60,143 bases of DNA. It comes from Modestobacter marinus (GTDB taxonomy: Bacteria > Actinomycetota > Actinomycetes > Mycobacteriales > Geodermatophilaceae). Shown here piece by piece: positions 38,001 through 47,032 of this stretch; within the stretch, counting starts at the first letter, position 1; every line of letters starts with the position of its first letter. The stretch lies in assembly GCF_019799945.1 (NCBI RefSeq), contig NZ_JABGCH010000027.1, positions 1 through 60,143 of the forward strand. The letters run 5' to 3'. Made by a program: the position numbers and the translations under genes. The notes beneath the pieces were generated by a model. The model was not told the DNA's origin. It was given only the letters and a program-made list of their open reading frames with translations, and did no database searches.

Positions 38001-38933
38001 TCAGCCGTTCTGGGCGCCCTGGGTGCCGGTCTCGGTGCTGCCGGTGGCGGGCACGCCCTCGACCGGGGCGACCTCCTCGGCGGTGACGGCCGGCGGCGCG
38101 GCCGGGGTCTCCGGCAGCTCGGTGGCCGGGGCGTCGCCGGTCTGGCCGGTGAGGAGCTCGCGCTCCCAGTCGGCCAGCGGCTCGCCGCCGCCGACGGCCG
38201 GGGTCTCGGCGCCGTCTTCGGTGCGACCGGCGTTGGCCTGCGCGGCCGAGCGGGCCATGAGGCCGTCGGCGACCGCGTCGGCGATGACGCGGGTCAGCAG
38301 GGCGGTGCTGCGGATGGCGTCGTCGTTGCCGGGGATCTTGTAGTCGACCTCGTCGGGGTCGCAGTTGGTGTCGAGGATCGCCACGACGGGGATGCCCAGC
38401 TTGCGGGCCTCACCGACGGCGATGTGCTCCTTCTTGGTGTCCACGATCCAGACGGCGCTGGGCACCTTCTTCATGTCGCGGATGCCGCCGAGGGAGCGCT
38501 CGAGCTTGGCCTTCTCGCGGGAGAGGACCAGCTGCTCCTTCTTCGACAGGCTGACCAGGGCGCCGGTCTGCTCGAGGTCCTCGAGCTCGCGGAGGCGCTC
38601 CAGCCGCTTGAAGACGGTCTGGAAGTTGGTCAGCATGCCGCCCAGCCAGCGCTGGTTCACGTAGGGCATGCCGACGCGGGTCGCCTGCTCGGCGATGACC
38701 TCCTGCGCCTGGCGCTTGGTGCCGATGAACATGATCGAACCGCCGTGGGCGACGGTCTGCTTCACGAACTCGTAGGCCTGGTCGATGTAACCCAGCGTCT
38801 GCTGGATGTCGATGATGTAGATGCCGTTGCGCTCGGTGAAGATGAACCGCTTCATCTTCGGGTTCCAGCGCCGGGTCTGGTGCCCGAAGTGGACCCCGCT
38901 GTCGAGCAGGTTCTTCATGCTGACGACTGCCAC
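38001..38933 (-). CDS. rpsB: 30S ribosomal protein S2
   Basis: S2 joins late to the 30S head-body junction. The start [25 protein letters not shown] at the GTG at 38933 matches the actinobacterial form. The core has [31 protein letters not shown] and [19 protein letters not shown]. At 310 aa it exceeds the usual ~260 because of an acidic/Pro-rich tail (about 60 residues). It heads the rpsB-tsf-pyrH-frr-cdsA series. Confidence 0.97.
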   Translation of the reverse strand: MAVVSMKNLLDSGVHFGHQTRRWNPKMKRFIFTERNGIYIIDIQQTLGYIDQAYEFVKQTVAHGGSIMFIGTKRQAQEVIAEQATRVGMPYVNQRWLGGMLTNFQTVFKRLERLRELEDLEQTGALVSLSKKEQLVLSREKAKLERSLGGIRDMKKVPSAVWIVDTKKEHIAVGEARKLGIPVVAILDTNCDPDEVDYKIPGNDDAIRSTALLTRVIADAVADGLMARSAAQANAGRTEDGAETPAVGGGEPLADWERELLTGQTGDAPATELPETPAAPPAVTAEEVAPVEGVPATGSTETGTQGAQNG

Positions 38934-39255
38934 GTGGCGCCGCCTTCCTTCTCGTGCGCGGGCGACCGGTGGCCGGGACCGCGCTGCTCGGTTGTCGCAC
39001 ACGCCCCGGTGGGGCGCTGCCCTGGTGTCCGGCCGCGCCACCGAACCCGCCGGAGAGGTCGGGACCGAGGTGGCGACTGCCCCGCTGCAGCAGCGAGAAG
39101 AGGACACGCGAAGTCGGTCCACCAGAGGCGGACCGCGTCGACGAGCATACGCGCTCCCCCGAACGGCCCGGACCGGCCGTCCCCAGGGGCGGCTGCGGTC
39201 CACAACCGGCCGTCCCGGGCCCCGGCGGGACTCCCAACGGGGCACGATTCCCCGG
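38934..39255. other. Divergent intergenic region rpsB / LytM-like gene
   Basis: A 322-bp stretch with no credible ORF. It should hold the rpsB promoter and leader on the minus strand; a TATGCT candidate -10 is at 39144-39149 without a good -35. On the plus strand CACGAT lies at 39243-39248, 7 nt before the LytM-like GTG. Nothing else is recognised. Confidence 0.5.
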
Positions 39256-39963
39256 GTGACCGCCCGCCGCCTGCTCGCCGTGCTCGGAGCCGTCGTCGCG
39301 GTCCTGGCGGGTCCCGCCACCGCTGCCGCCGCGCCCCCGCCGGCTCCCTCCGGCACGTGGTCCTGGCCGCTGGCCGGGCCACCGGTCGTGACGCGCTGGT
39401 TCGAGCCCCCGCCCGGTCCCTACGCGGCCGGGCACCGCGGCGTGGACCTGGCCGGTGCCGACGGCGCCCCGGTGCTCAGCGCGGCGGACGGCGTGGTGGC
39501 CTTCGCCGGGATGGTCGCGGGGCGGCCGGTGGTGAGCGTCGACCACCCCGGCGGCCTGCGGACGACGTACGAGCCGGTGCGGGCAGGGGTCGCGGCGGGC
39601 CGGGCGGTGACCCGCGGCGCGCCGCTGGGGGTGCTGCTGCCCGGGCACGCCGGCTGCCCGGCCGCCGCCTGCCTGCACTGGGGGCTGCGCCGCGCGGGCA
39701 CCTACCTGGACCCGCTCTCCCGGCTCTCCCCACCACGGGTGCGGCTGCTGCCGTGGGGCGACGGCCGGCGGGTGGAGGCACGGGCGAGGCAGCAACGCCG
39801 AGGGCCGGCGTCGCCCCCGGTGGGGAGCGACGCCGGCCCTCGGCGTACCGCGCGGCTCAGTGGCTGCGCGGGGCGAGACGGATCAGCGGTCGGCGTGCAC
39901 CGGCTGGCTGCGGTCGAGGGTGCGGTGGTCGTCACCCTCGACCTCCTTGGCGAACAGGGCTGA
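39256..39963 (+). CDS. M23/LytM-like exported protein with degenerate active site
   Basis: A 235-aa protein with a Sec signal peptide ([23 protein letters not shown]). The LytM domain begins at about residue 40: the first zinc pair is present in HRGVDLAG (H-x3-D). The usual catalytic H-x-H is CLH in [18 protein letters not shown], so its first His is Cys, and the Y-x-H motif reads TTYEPV. Both catalytic His are therefore missing, so it may be a non-hydrolytic regulator or wall-binding protein. The frame continues about 70 residues through a huge hairpin and overlaps the next gene's end. A homologue next to rpsB exists in Mycobacterium (Rv2891). Confidence 0.8.
   Translation: MTARRLLAVLGAVVAVLAGPATAAAAPPPAPSGTWSWPLAGPPVVTRWFEPPPGPYAAGHRGVDLAGADGAPVLSAADGVVAFAGMVAGRPVVSVDHPGGLRTTYEPVRAGVAAGRAVTRGAPLGVLLPGHAGCPAAACLHWGLRRAGTYLDPLSRLSPPRVRLLPWGDGRRVEARARQQRRGPASPPVGSDAGPRRTARLSGCAGRDGSAVGVHRLAAVEGAVVVTLDLLGEQG
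39795..39846. terminator. 20-bp perfect-stem hairpin, bidirectional terminator
   Basis: 39795-39814 pairs perfectly with 39827-39846 (20 bp, 12-nt loop), between the LytM-like gene and the convergent four-TM gene. Unusually, it lies inside the C-terminal coding frame of the LytM-like gene, about 120 bp before its stop codon. Confidence 0.75.
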
Positions 39964-40392
39964 GCCCGCTGCCCACAGGAGGCCGCCGAGGAGGCCGATC
40001 CACGCACCAATCTCGGTGTTCAGGTCCGCCCCGCGCTCGAAGGCGCCCGGGGCGTCGAAGACGTAGCCGAGGGACAGCAGGACGGCGGCGAAGCCGACGG
40101 CCATGGTCGTCAGGGTCAGGCCGCGGTGCTGGTTGCGGCGGGCGCGCTGCAGTGCGTAGAGGAGCGCGGCCGCCAGGCCCACGCCGAGGAACGCGGTGAA
40201 CGCGATGACGGTGTCGGCCTCGTAGCCGCTCGCCGAGGTCGCCTGGTCACCGGTGGTCGACACCCAGTCGAGGAACGTGGCGATGAAGAAGAGGGCGATG
40301 CCGGCGATGGCGACGTAGGCGCCCGTCGGCTTCGCGCGGTCGTCGTGGTGCAGCGCGTCAGCGCCGGAAGAAGGTCGTGCATTTGCTGCCAT
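39883..40392 (-). CDS. Four-helix membrane protein of unknown function
   Basis: A 169-aa integral membrane protein with four clear helices ([81 protein letters not shown]). It has a hydrophilic N-terminus and a short charged C-terminus. No known family is recognised with certainty; it resembles small actinobacterial four-TM proteins. The start is the ATG at 40392. Its 3' end overlaps the LytM-like frame by 81 bp on the opposite strand. A CACATGTG palindrome lies about 80 bp upstream. Confidence 0.72.
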   Translation of the reverse strand: MAANARPSSGADALHHDDRAKPTGAYVAIAGIALFFIATFLDWVSTTGDQATSASGYEADTVIAFTAFLGVGLAAALLYALQRARRNQHRGLTLTTMAVGFAAVLLSLGYVFDAPGAFERGADLNTEIGAWIGLLGGLLWAAGSALFAKEVEGDDHRTLDRSQPVHADR

Positions 40393-40512
40393 GGGCCGAC
40401 ACTGCCCACAGGGCGCCCACAGAGAAACAAGATGTGACGAACACGACACCCGAACCTGCAGGCGGCACGGCACATGTGGCCATCCGGCCGTCACTTGGTG
40501 CCGACGACGCGG

Positions 40513-41307
40513 TCAGGCCATGTCGACGAGCTTGGTGCGCAGGTGCAGGACCGCCTTGGTGTGCAGCTGGCAGATCCGGCTCTCCGTCACGCCGAGGACC
40601 CGGCCGATGTCGGCCAGGGTGAGCCCCTCGAAGTAGTAGAGGCTGACCACGACCTTCTCCCGGTCGGGCAGCTGCTCCACGGCGCGGGCCAGCAGCTGCC
40701 GGGCCTCCCCGTGCTCGGCCATCGCCTGCGGGTCGAGGGCACTGGAGTCCTGCAGGGTGTCGACCAGGCGGGGCGCCGAGCCGTCGTCGTCGACCAGCAG
40801 CTCGTCGAGGGCGACGACGTTGACCAGGGACAGCTGGCCGAGGAACTTGCGCACCTCCTCGACGTCCAGGTCCATCGCCGCGGCGATCTCCTCGTCGGTC
40901 GGGCTGCGCCGCAGCTGGCTCTCCAGCGCGGCGACCGTGCGCTCGAACTGCCGGGCCTTCATGCGCACCGAGCGCGGGATCCAGTCCGTCGAGCGCAGCT
41001 CGTCGATGATCGCGCCGCGGATCCGGGCCATCGCGTAGCTCTCGAACTTGATCTCCCGGGACGGCTCGAACCGGGTGATCGCGTCGATGAGGCCGAACGT
41101 GCCGTAGGAGACCAGGTCGGCCTGCTCGACGTGCGCCGGCAGGCCGCTCCCGACCCGGCCGGCGACGTACTTGACCAGCGGCGCGTAGTGCAGGATCAGC
41201 CGGTCGCGCAGCGCGCTGTCCCGGTCGACGACGTAGCGCGCCCACAGGTCGGCCACCGCCGCGTCCGTGCCCTCACTGCCACCGACGTGCACTGTCGCCT
41301 CAGACAC
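40513..41307 (-). CDS. whiG: RNA polymerase sigma factor of the WhiG/FliA family
   Basis: A sigma-28-type factor (264 aa): region 2 ([38 protein letters not shown]), region 3 ([19 protein letters not shown]) and region 4 ([38 protein letters not shown]). In actinobacteria WhiG drives sporulation genes and FliA drives motility genes; both traits occur in Geodermatophilaceae. The start is the GTG at 41307, with GGAGGGGAG upstream. It is downstream of xerC by 58 bp. No anti-sigma gene is adjacent. Confidence 0.9.
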   Translation of the reverse strand: MSEATVHVGGSEGTDAAVADLWARYVVDRDSALRDRLILHYAPLVKYVAGRVGSGLPAHVEQADLVSYGTFGLIDAITRFEPSREIKFESYAMARIRGAIIDELRSTDWIPRSVRMKARQFERTVAALESQLRRSPTDEEIAAAMDLDVEEVRKFLGQLSLVNVVALDELLVDDDGSAPRLVDTLQDSSALDPQAMAEHGEARQLLARAVEQLPDREKVVVSLYYFEGLTLADIGRVLGVTESRICQLHTKAVLHLRTKLVDMA

Positions 41308-41365
41308 CGGACTCCCCTCCGTGCGGTCCCCGACCGCGGCATCGCCCCGTTCCCGGGACACCTTC

Positions 41366-42325
41366 TCAGGCCCGCGGGTGCGCCCGCGCGTGCACCGCAC
41401 GGAGCCGCTCCACCGTCACATGCGTGTAGACCTGCGTGGTGGCGAGGCTAGCGTGCCCCAGCAGCTCCTGGACGGAGCGCAGGTCGGCGCCGCCCTCCAG
41501 CACGTGGGTGGCCGCGGAGTGCCGCAGCCCGTGCGGGCCGATGTCCGGTGTCCCCGGTGCCGCCGCCACCGCTGCGTGCACCACCCGGCGCGCCTCGCGG
41601 GCGTCCAGCCGCCCACCGCGCGCGCCGAGCAGCAGCGCCGGGCCGCTGCCCTCGGTGGCCAGCACCGGCCGCCCGCGGGTCAGCCAGGCGTCGACGGCGG
41701 CGGCCGCCGGCGCGCCGAAGGGGACGCTGCGCTCCTTGCGTCCCTTGCCGAGCACCCGCAGCAGCCGGCGCCCGCGGTCGACGTCGTCGACGTCCAGACC
41801 GACGAGCTCGCCGACCCGCACGCCGCTGGCGTAGAGCAGCTCGAGCACCAGGGCGTTGCGCAGCCGCAGCGCGGCCTCCTCCGGGGACTCGTCCTCGGCG
41901 GGAGCGCCGCCGGCCTGCTCCATCACGGCCCGGGCCTGCTCGGTCCCGAGCACGTCGGGGAGGGTGCGGTGGGCCCGGGGGCTGGCCAGGCGGAGCCCGA
42001 CGTCCTCGGCGGTCTGGCCGGTGCGGCGCAGGTGGGCGGTGAATGACCGGGCCGAGGCCGCTCGCCGCGCCGTGGTGGCGCGGCCGTCGCCCCGGGTCCG
42101 GCCCGCGGCCAGCCAGCTGCGCAGGGTCGCGAGGTCGAGGTCGGCGACGGTGGTCCCGCTGCGCCGCACCAGGTGGTCCAGCAGCGAGACGACGTCACCG
42201 AGGTACCCGCGCACCGTGTGGTCGGACAGGTCGCGCTCCAGCCGCAGGTGCTCCTCCCAGCCGTCCAGCGACTCGGCGAGGGCGGGGGGCAGCGCGGCGC
42301 GCATCTGTGCGGTCCCGGCGGCCAT
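41366..42325 (-). CDS. xerC: Tyrosine recombinase XerC
   Basis: XerC, with XerD, resolves chromosome dimers at dif. This 319-aa protein has the N-terminal SAM-like DNA-binding domain and the catalytic residues: Arg in [15 protein letters not shown], Lys in [15 protein letters not shown]-x-x-R in [15 protein letters not shown], His in [11 protein letters not shown] and the nucleophile Tyr in VYTHV. The start is the ATG at 42325. A 9-bp hairpin lies 7 bp upstream of it, between dprA and xerC. The location beside rpsB and dprA is usual for actinobacterial xerC, so it is housekeeping, not a mobile-element integrase. Confidence 0.95.
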   Translation of the reverse strand: MAAGTAQMRAALPPALAESLDGWEEHLRLERDLSDHTVRGYLGDVVSLLDHLVRRSGTTVADLDLATLRSWLAAGRTRGDGRATTARRAASARSFTAHLRRTGQTAEDVGLRLASPRAHRTLPDVLGTEQARAVMEQAGGAPAEDESPEEAALRLRNALVLELLYASGVRVGELVGLDVDDVDRGRRLLRVLGKGRKERSVPFGAPAAAAVDAWLTRGRPVLATEGSGPALLLGARGGRLDAREARRVVHAAVAAAPGTPDIGPHGLRHSAATHVLEGGADLRSVQELLGHASLATTQVYTHVTVERLRAVHARAHPRA

Positions 42326-42332
42326 GTCCCGA

Positions 42333-42354
42333 GCCTGCGGGGGCTCCCGCAGGC
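42333..42354 (-). terminator. Hairpin between dprA and xerC
   Basis: GCCTGCGGG-GGCT-CCCGCAGGC, a 9-bp perfect stem with a 4-nt loop, ending 7 bp before the xerC start codon. It may end dprA transcripts or block the xerC ribosome binding site. Confidence 0.55.
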
Positions 42355-42394
42355 GGTCAACGGGGCGCGCCGCACCGGCCCCGTCGCCGCCGGC

Positions 42395-43627
42395 TCAGCG
42401 CGCACTCCGCACACGCCGGAGCCGCCAGCCCGTGCCGGTCCACTCCACCAGGTCGGCGAGCTCGAGCCCGGGCAGCACCCGCAGCACGTCGACGGCGTCG
42501 ACCCCGGCGACCGACGCCAACCGCTCCGGCGGGACCCCGATCCGCACCGGGCAGGCGTCGAGCACCCGCCGGGCGACGTCCGACAACCCGTCTCGCGGGT
42601 CCGCCGCCCGCTCGGCGGGCTGGGCCAGGTCGTGCCCGAACGAGCCCACGGCGTCGAGCACGTGCGCCGCGGAGGCCACCAGGACGGCCTCCGCCTCCCG
42701 GTCGCGGAGCAGCTCGTGGCAGCCCACGGACATCGCCGAGGTCACCGGCCCGGGCACCACCATGACCTGCTTGCCCAGCTTCCGGGCCCGGTGCGCGGTC
42801 GCCGCCGCGCCGGACCGAGCGGCCGCCTCGACGACCACGGTGCCCCGGGTGAGCGCGGCGATCAGCCGGTTGCGCACCAGGAAGCGGTGCTGGTGCGGCG
42901 CGGCGCCCGGTGGCCACTCGCTCACCACCAGCCCGCTGTCGGCGATCCGGTTCAGCAGCGCCCCGTTACCGGCGGGGTAGGGCCGGTCGACCCCGCAGGC
43001 GAGCACGGCGATCGTCGGCCCGCCCGCGGCCAGCGCGCCCCGGTGGGCGGCGGCGTCGATCCCGAAGGCGCCGCCGGACACCACCGTCCAGCCCCGCTCC
43101 CCCAGCTGGTGGCCGAGCTCGCCGGCGACGTGCTCGCCGTACGCGGTGCACGCCCGCGCCCCGACGACCGCCACCGCCCGGTCGGCGAGCTCGTCGAGCC
43201 GCCGCGGCCCACGGACCCACAGCGCGACCGGGGGCACCGGCGCCACCGTCCGTGGCGACTGGCTCCTGGGATCGTCCGGCTCCGCGGCGGTGGCGAGGGT
43301 CAGCGAGTGCAGCGGGAACGCCGGCCACTCGTCGTCCTCGGGGACGACCAGCCGCGCGCCGCACCGCTCGGCGCTGCGCAGGTCGGCCAGGCTCTGGTCC
43401 TGCTCCGCCCGGGCGCCGACGAGCCCCAGGACCGGAGCGGGCGCGCGGCCCGACCGGATGCGGCGGACCGCCTCCAGCGGGCCCTCCCGGTCCACGAACC
43501 GCCAGAAACCGACCGACCCCGGCTCCGCGGCCCGGCTCAGCCAGGCCCGGGCGCGCCGCACCGCCGGCGGCACCCCGCCGTCGATCGCGGGCCCGGGGTC
43601 CGCGAGGTCCTCATCGAGGGTGCTCAT
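42395..43627 (-). CDS. dprA: DNA-processing protein DprA
   Basis: DprA binds incoming single-stranded DNA and loads RecA; in non-competent species it has a general role in DNA handling. The Rossmann-like core has VAVVGARACTAYGEHVAGEL, SGGAFGIDAAAHRGAL and VLACGVDRPYPAGNGALLNRI. A C-terminal winged-helix part follows. At 410 aa it is normal. Its start overlaps the comM stop in ATGA (43624-43627). Confidence 0.95.
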   Translation of the reverse strand: MSTLDEDLADPGPAIDGGVPPAVRRARAWLSRAAEPGSVGFWRFVDREGPLEAVRRIRSGRAPAPVLGLVGARAEQDQSLADLRSAERCGARLVVPEDDEWPAFPLHSLTLATAAEPDDPRSQSPRTVAPVPPVALWVRGPRRLDELADRAVAVVGARACTAYGEHVAGELGHQLGERGWTVVSGGAFGIDAAAHRGALAAGGPTIAVLACGVDRPYPAGNGALLNRIADSGLVVSEWPPGAAPHQHRFLVRNRLIAALTRGTVVVEAAARSGAAATAHRARKLGKQVMVVPGPVTSAMSVGCHELLRDREAEAVLVASAAHVLDAVGSFGHDLAQPAERAADPRDGLSDVARRVLDACPVRIGVPPERLASVAGVDAVDVLRVLPGLELADLVEWTGTGWRLRRVRSAR

Positions 43628-45144
43628 GCGGCTGCCCGCTGGAGTCGCATGCCCAGGGCCTCGGCGACGTGCTCGGCCCGCGGGCTGGTCGCCCCGGCGA
43701 GGTCGGCGAGGGTCCAGGCGACCCGGAGCACGCGGTCAAAGCCGCGGACCGACAGCGACCCCCGCTCCAGCGCCCGCTCGGCCAGCGCAAGCGCGCCACG
43801 GGGCACGGGCCAGCGCTCGCGCAGCAACCGGCCCGGGACCTGGCTGTTGACGGCCAGGCCCGTGCCGGCCAGCCGGCTCGCCGCGGCCGAACGTGCCACC
43901 CGGACCCGCCGGGCGACCACGGCGGTGGACTCCGGCGGCGCCAGCCCGTCCAGCCAGGCCGCCCGGGTCACCGCCGGCAGCTGCACCCGCAGGTCGATCC
44001 GGTCGAGCAGCGGTCCCGAGAGCCGGGACTGGTAGCGGCGCCGCTCCAGCGGGCTGCACGTGCAGGCCACGTCACCGGCCGCACTCGCGCACGGACACGG
44101 GTTGGCGGCGAGCACCAACTGGGCCCGGCAGGGAAAGGTCGCCGAGCCCGAGGCCCGGTGGATGGTGACCTCCCCGCGCTCCAGCGGCTGGCGCAGCGTG
44201 TCCAGCACCGCCCGCGGGAACTCGGGGGCTTCGTCGAGGAAGAGCACGCCCAGATGGGCCCGGCACAGCGCACCCGGCCGGATCTGGCCCGAGCCGCCGC
44301 CGACGAGCGCGACGGTCGAGGCCGAGTGGTGGGGCGCCTCGAAGGTCGGGCGGGTGACCAGCGGCGCACCCGGTGGCAGGGTCCCGGCGATCGAGGCGAT
44401 CGCGGTCACCTCCAGCGACGACCGTTCGTCCAGCGGCGGCAACAGGCCGGGCAGGCGCTCGGCCAGCATCGTCTTCCCGGCCCCGGGGGGGCCGCTGAGG
44501 AACACGTGGTGCCCGCCGGCGGCGGCCACCTCCACCGCCCGCCGGCCGGCCGCCTGCCCCACGACGTCGGCGAGGTCGGGCCCGGGCGGGGCCTCAGGTG
44601 CCGCCGAGCGGGTGTGCCCGGGGATCGGCGTCCGGCCCGCGAGATGGGCCACCACCTGCGCCAGGCTGCCGGCCGCGAGCACCTCGATGCCCTCGACCAG
44701 CGCGGCCTCGTCGGCGTTGTCCCGCGGGACGACGACGCTGCCGTGCCCGGCCCGGGCGGCCGCCAGCACCGCCGGGAGGACCCCGCGGACCGCGCGGACG
44801 CCGCCGTCGAGCCCGAGCTCGCCGAGCAGCACCAGGTCCCGCACCCGGTCGGCGGGCACCACCCGGGTGCCGGCGAGCACGGCGACCGCGAGTGCCAGGT
44901 CGAACCCGCTCCCCTGCTTGGGCATGGCCGCCGGGGACAGCCCGATCGTGACCCGGCGCAGCGGGAACTCGTGCCCGACGTTGACCACCGCGGCCCGGAC
45001 CCGGTCGATCGACTGCCGGACCACGGCGTCGGGCAGGCCGACGAGCACCACCGTCGGCACGCCCGGCGCCAGGTCGACCTCCACCTCGACCATCGCGCCG
45101 TGCACCCCGACCAGGCCCACCGACCACGTGCGTGCCAGCGCCAT
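43624..45144 (-). CDS. comM: YifB/ComM family Mg-chelatase-like AAA+ ATPase
   Basis: ComM-like AAA+ helicases help DNA recombination and branch migration. The N-terminal Lon-like domain is followed by Walker A (GPPGAGKTMLAERLPGLLPP, residue about 215), Walker B-like LGVLFLDEAPEF, and a Cys cluster (NPCPCASAAGDVACTCSP) that could bind zinc. The start is the ATG at 45144, overlapping the yraN stop in ATGA. Length is 506 aa. The yraN-comM-dprA order is conserved. Confidence 0.95.
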   Translation of the reverse strand: MALARTWSVGLVGVHGAMVEVEVDLAPGVPTVVLVGLPDAVVRQSIDRVRAAVVNVGHEFPLRRVTIGLSPAAMPKQGSGFDLALAVAVLAGTRVVPADRVRDLVLLGELGLDGGVRAVRGVLPAVLAAARAGHGSVVVPRDNADEAALVEGIEVLAAGSLAQVVAHLAGRTPIPGHTRSAAPEAPPGPDLADVVGQAAGRRAVEVAAAGGHHVFLSGPPGAGKTMLAERLPGLLPPLDERSSLEVTAIASIAGTLPPGAPLVTRPTFEAPHHSASTVALVGGGSGQIRPGALCRAHLGVLFLDEAPEFPRAVLDTLRQPLERGEVTIHRASGSATFPCRAQLVLAANPCPCASAAGDVACTCSPLERRRYQSRLSGPLLDRIDLRVQLPAVTRAAWLDGLAPPESTAVVARRVRVARSAAASRLAGTGLAVNSQVPGRLLRERWPVPRGALALAERALERGSLSVRGFDRVLRVAWTLADLAGATSPRAEHVAEALGMRLQRAAA

Positions 45145-45521
45145 CAGAACGCGTTCCGCAGATGGGTGACCCGGGCCGGCCCCGCGGCGGGGACCTCCAC
45201 GCCCACCACGTCGAACCGCAGGTCGGGGGCGTGGTGGTCGTGCGCGTCGAGCCACGCCCGCGCCAGGTGGCGCAGGCGCCGTCGCTTGGCCGGCGTCACC
45301 GCCTCGGCGGGGGTGCCGTAGCCGGTGCCCGAGCGGGTCTTGACCTCGCAGAAGACCAGGGCGTCGCCGTCCCGGGCGACCACGTCCAGCTCACCGTCCC
45401 GGCAGCGCCAGTTGCGGTCCAGGACGTGCAGACCGGAGTCGGTGAGGGCGCGTACGGCGATCCGCTCGCCGTAGGCACCCAGGGCGGCGCGCCGCGCCGG
45501 GGGTCGCTCGTCTGTGCTCAC
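45144..45521 (-). CDS. yraN: YraN/UPF0102 family putative endonuclease-like protein
   Basis: A 125-aa protein with a PD-(D/E)xK nuclease-like core: NWRCRDGELDVVARDGDALVFCEVKTR carries the E, D and E-x-K residues of the fold. Family function is unproven; it is usually beside comM or rnhB, as here, suggesting a role in DNA processing. The start is the GTG at 45521; an upstream GTG at 45545 would add eight residues. Its stop overlaps the comM start. Confidence 0.86.
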   Translation of the reverse strand: MSTDERPPARRAALGAYGERIAVRALTDSGLHVLDRNWRCRDGELDVVARDGDALVFCEVKTRSGTGYGTPAEAVTPAKRRRLRHLARAWLDAHDHHAPDLRFDVVGVEVPAAGPARVTHLRNAF

Positions 45522-45670
45522 GCCGCCACGGTGCTGGGCCCGCACCGGCCCGCGGGAGCCCGGCGAGGGATCTGTGGACGGAGGGCCCGGTTGTGGACGA
45601 CGACCGGCGCGGGACGGTCAGCGGCTGGTCGGCTGAGCGGGTGACCTACCTCAGCACGACCGCGTGCGGC

Positions 45671-45991
45671 TCAGGGCAGACGGGGGCCGTCGGGCAGCTC
45701 GAGGTCGGGCTTGTCCAGCTCCTCGACGTTGACGTCCTTGAACGTCACCACCCGGACGTTCTTCACGAAGCGGGCCGGGCGGTACATGTCCCACACCCAC
45801 GCGTCGGAGAGGTTCAGCTCGAAGAACACCTCGCCGCCGGCCTCGCGCACCTGGAGGTCGACGCTGTTGGCCAGGTAGAACCGCCGCTCGGTCTCCACGA
45901 CGTAGGAGAACTGCCGGACGATGTCCTTGTACTCGCGATAGAGCTGCAGCTCCATCTCGGTCTCGTACTTCTCGAGGTCCTCGGTGCTCAT
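45671..45991 (-). CDS. DUF2469 family protein
   Basis: A 106-aa actinobacterial protein: STEDLEKYETEMELQLYREY at the start, then IVRQFSYVVETERRFYLAN and VWDMYRPARFVKNVRVVTF. The family is conserved but uncharacterised and nearly always lies next to rnhB. Its ATG overlaps the rnhB stop in ATGA (45988-45991). The function is unknown. Confidence 0.9.
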   Translation of the reverse strand: MSTEDLEKYETEMELQLYREYKDIVRQFSYVVETERRFYLANSVDLQVREAGGEVFFELNLSDAWVWDMYRPARFVKNVRVVTFKDVNVEELDKPDLELPDGPRLP

Positions 45992-46815
45992 CGCGCGTGC
46001 TCCACGAGGGACGGGGTTGCGGCCACGAGCCCGGCTGCGGACAGCGGGGGCGCGGACGGGGACGACGGAGCGTCGGTCGGGAGGAGCACCAGTCCATCAT
46101 CGTCCATCGCCCCAGCAGTCGGCAGCGGCAGCATCCGCCCGGCGTGTGCCTCGCGCGCCCGGACCACGTTGACGAAGCGCATGCGGTGCTCGGGGCACGG
46201 CCCGTGCCGGTCCAGGGCCTGACTGTGCGCCTCGGTGATGTAGCCCTTGTGCACGTCGAACCCGTACTCCGGGAAGCGGTCGTGCAGCTCCAGCATCATC
46301 CGGTCCCGGGTCACCTTGGCCAGCACCGAGGCCGCGGCGACGCAGGCCGCGACCCGGTCCCCCTTCCACACGGCGAGCGTGGGCCGGCACAGCCCGCTGA
46401 CCGGGAAGCCGTCGGTGAGCACGTAGTCGGGCCCGGGCTGCAGGACCCGGACGGCGCGGCGCAGCGCTTCGACGTTGGTGACGTGCATGCCCCGGGCGTC
46501 CAGCTCGGGCACCGGGATGACCACCACCGACCACGCCACCGCTCGGTCGACGACCTCGGCGTAGACCCGCTCACGGGCAGCCGCGGTGAGCAGCTTGGAG
46601 TCCGCCAGCCCCGGCACGCGGCCACGCCGCCCGGCGGGCAGCACGCACGCGGCGGCCACGAGCGGGCCGGCGCACGCGCCACGGCCGGCCTCGTCGGCAC
46701 CGGCGACCGCGGGGAAGCCCCGCTGCCGCAGCGAGCGCTCCATCGCCCACAGGGCGTCGGAGACGCCGTCGTCGGGAGCTCGGGTGGAGGCCGGGGGCGC
46801 GGATCGGGCAGCCAT
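45988..46815 (-). CDS. rnhB: Ribonuclease HII
   Basis: RNase HII removes single ribonucleotides and RNA-DNA hybrids. The catalytic DE pair is in GADEAGRGACAGPLV, the third acid in YVLTDGFPVSGL and the fourth in KVTRDRMML. Length is 275 aa; residues about 225-275 are a divergent Ala/Pro/Ser-rich tail. The start is the ATG at 46815. It is upstream of the DUF2469 gene. Confidence 0.96.
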   Translation of the reverse strand: MAARSAPPASTRAPDDGVSDALWAMERSLRQRGFPAVAGADEAGRGACAGPLVAAACVLPAGRRGRVPGLADSKLLTAAARERVYAEVVDRAVAWSVVVIPVPELDARGMHVTNVEALRRAVRVLQPGPDYVLTDGFPVSGLCRPTLAVWKGDRVAACVAAASVLAKVTRDRMMLELHDRFPEYGFDVHKGYITEAHSQALDRHGPCPEHRMRFVNVVRAREAHAGRMLPLPTAGAMDDDGLVLLPTDAPSSPSAPPLSAAGLVAATPSLVEHAR

Positions 46816-46872
46816 CGCCTGCCGACCCTACGTCGGCCGGCGGGCGGGCAGGAGAGGCCATGGAGAACGGGA

Positions 46873-46907
46873 CGAGCCGGTCCCCGGGGGAACGGGGGAC
46901 CGGCTCG
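46873..46907. terminator. Strong hairpin between the LuxR regulator and rnhB
   Basis: A 13-bp stem, CGAGCCGGTCCCC (46873-46885) with GGGGACCGGCTCG (46895-46907), in the 217-bp gap. It is a second hairpin downstream of the one nearer the regulator, so it may stop read-through or lie within an rnhB leader. Confidence 0.5.
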
Positions 46908-46980
46908 CGGGTGACCTCCCGGCCGGCGACGCCGGACCGGTCGGCCGGCCGGGGACGGGCGTGCCGCCCCGGCGAACCCA

Positions 46981-47019
46981 GTCGGTCCGGGTACCGCGGA
47001 ACCAGGTGCCCGGACCGAC
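46981..47019 (-). terminator. Terminator after the LuxR-type regulator
   Basis: An 11-bp stem, GTCGGTCCGGG (46981-46991) with CCCGGACCGAC (47009-47019), 14 bp after the regulator's stop codon. Confidence 0.7.
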
Positions 47020-47032
47020 GACGGCCCTCCGG

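Noticed and set aside
41366-42325. XerC as a sign of a mobile element
   Set aside because: It is in the conserved rpsB-xerC-dprA neighbourhood, with no attachment-site repeats or phage genes nearby.
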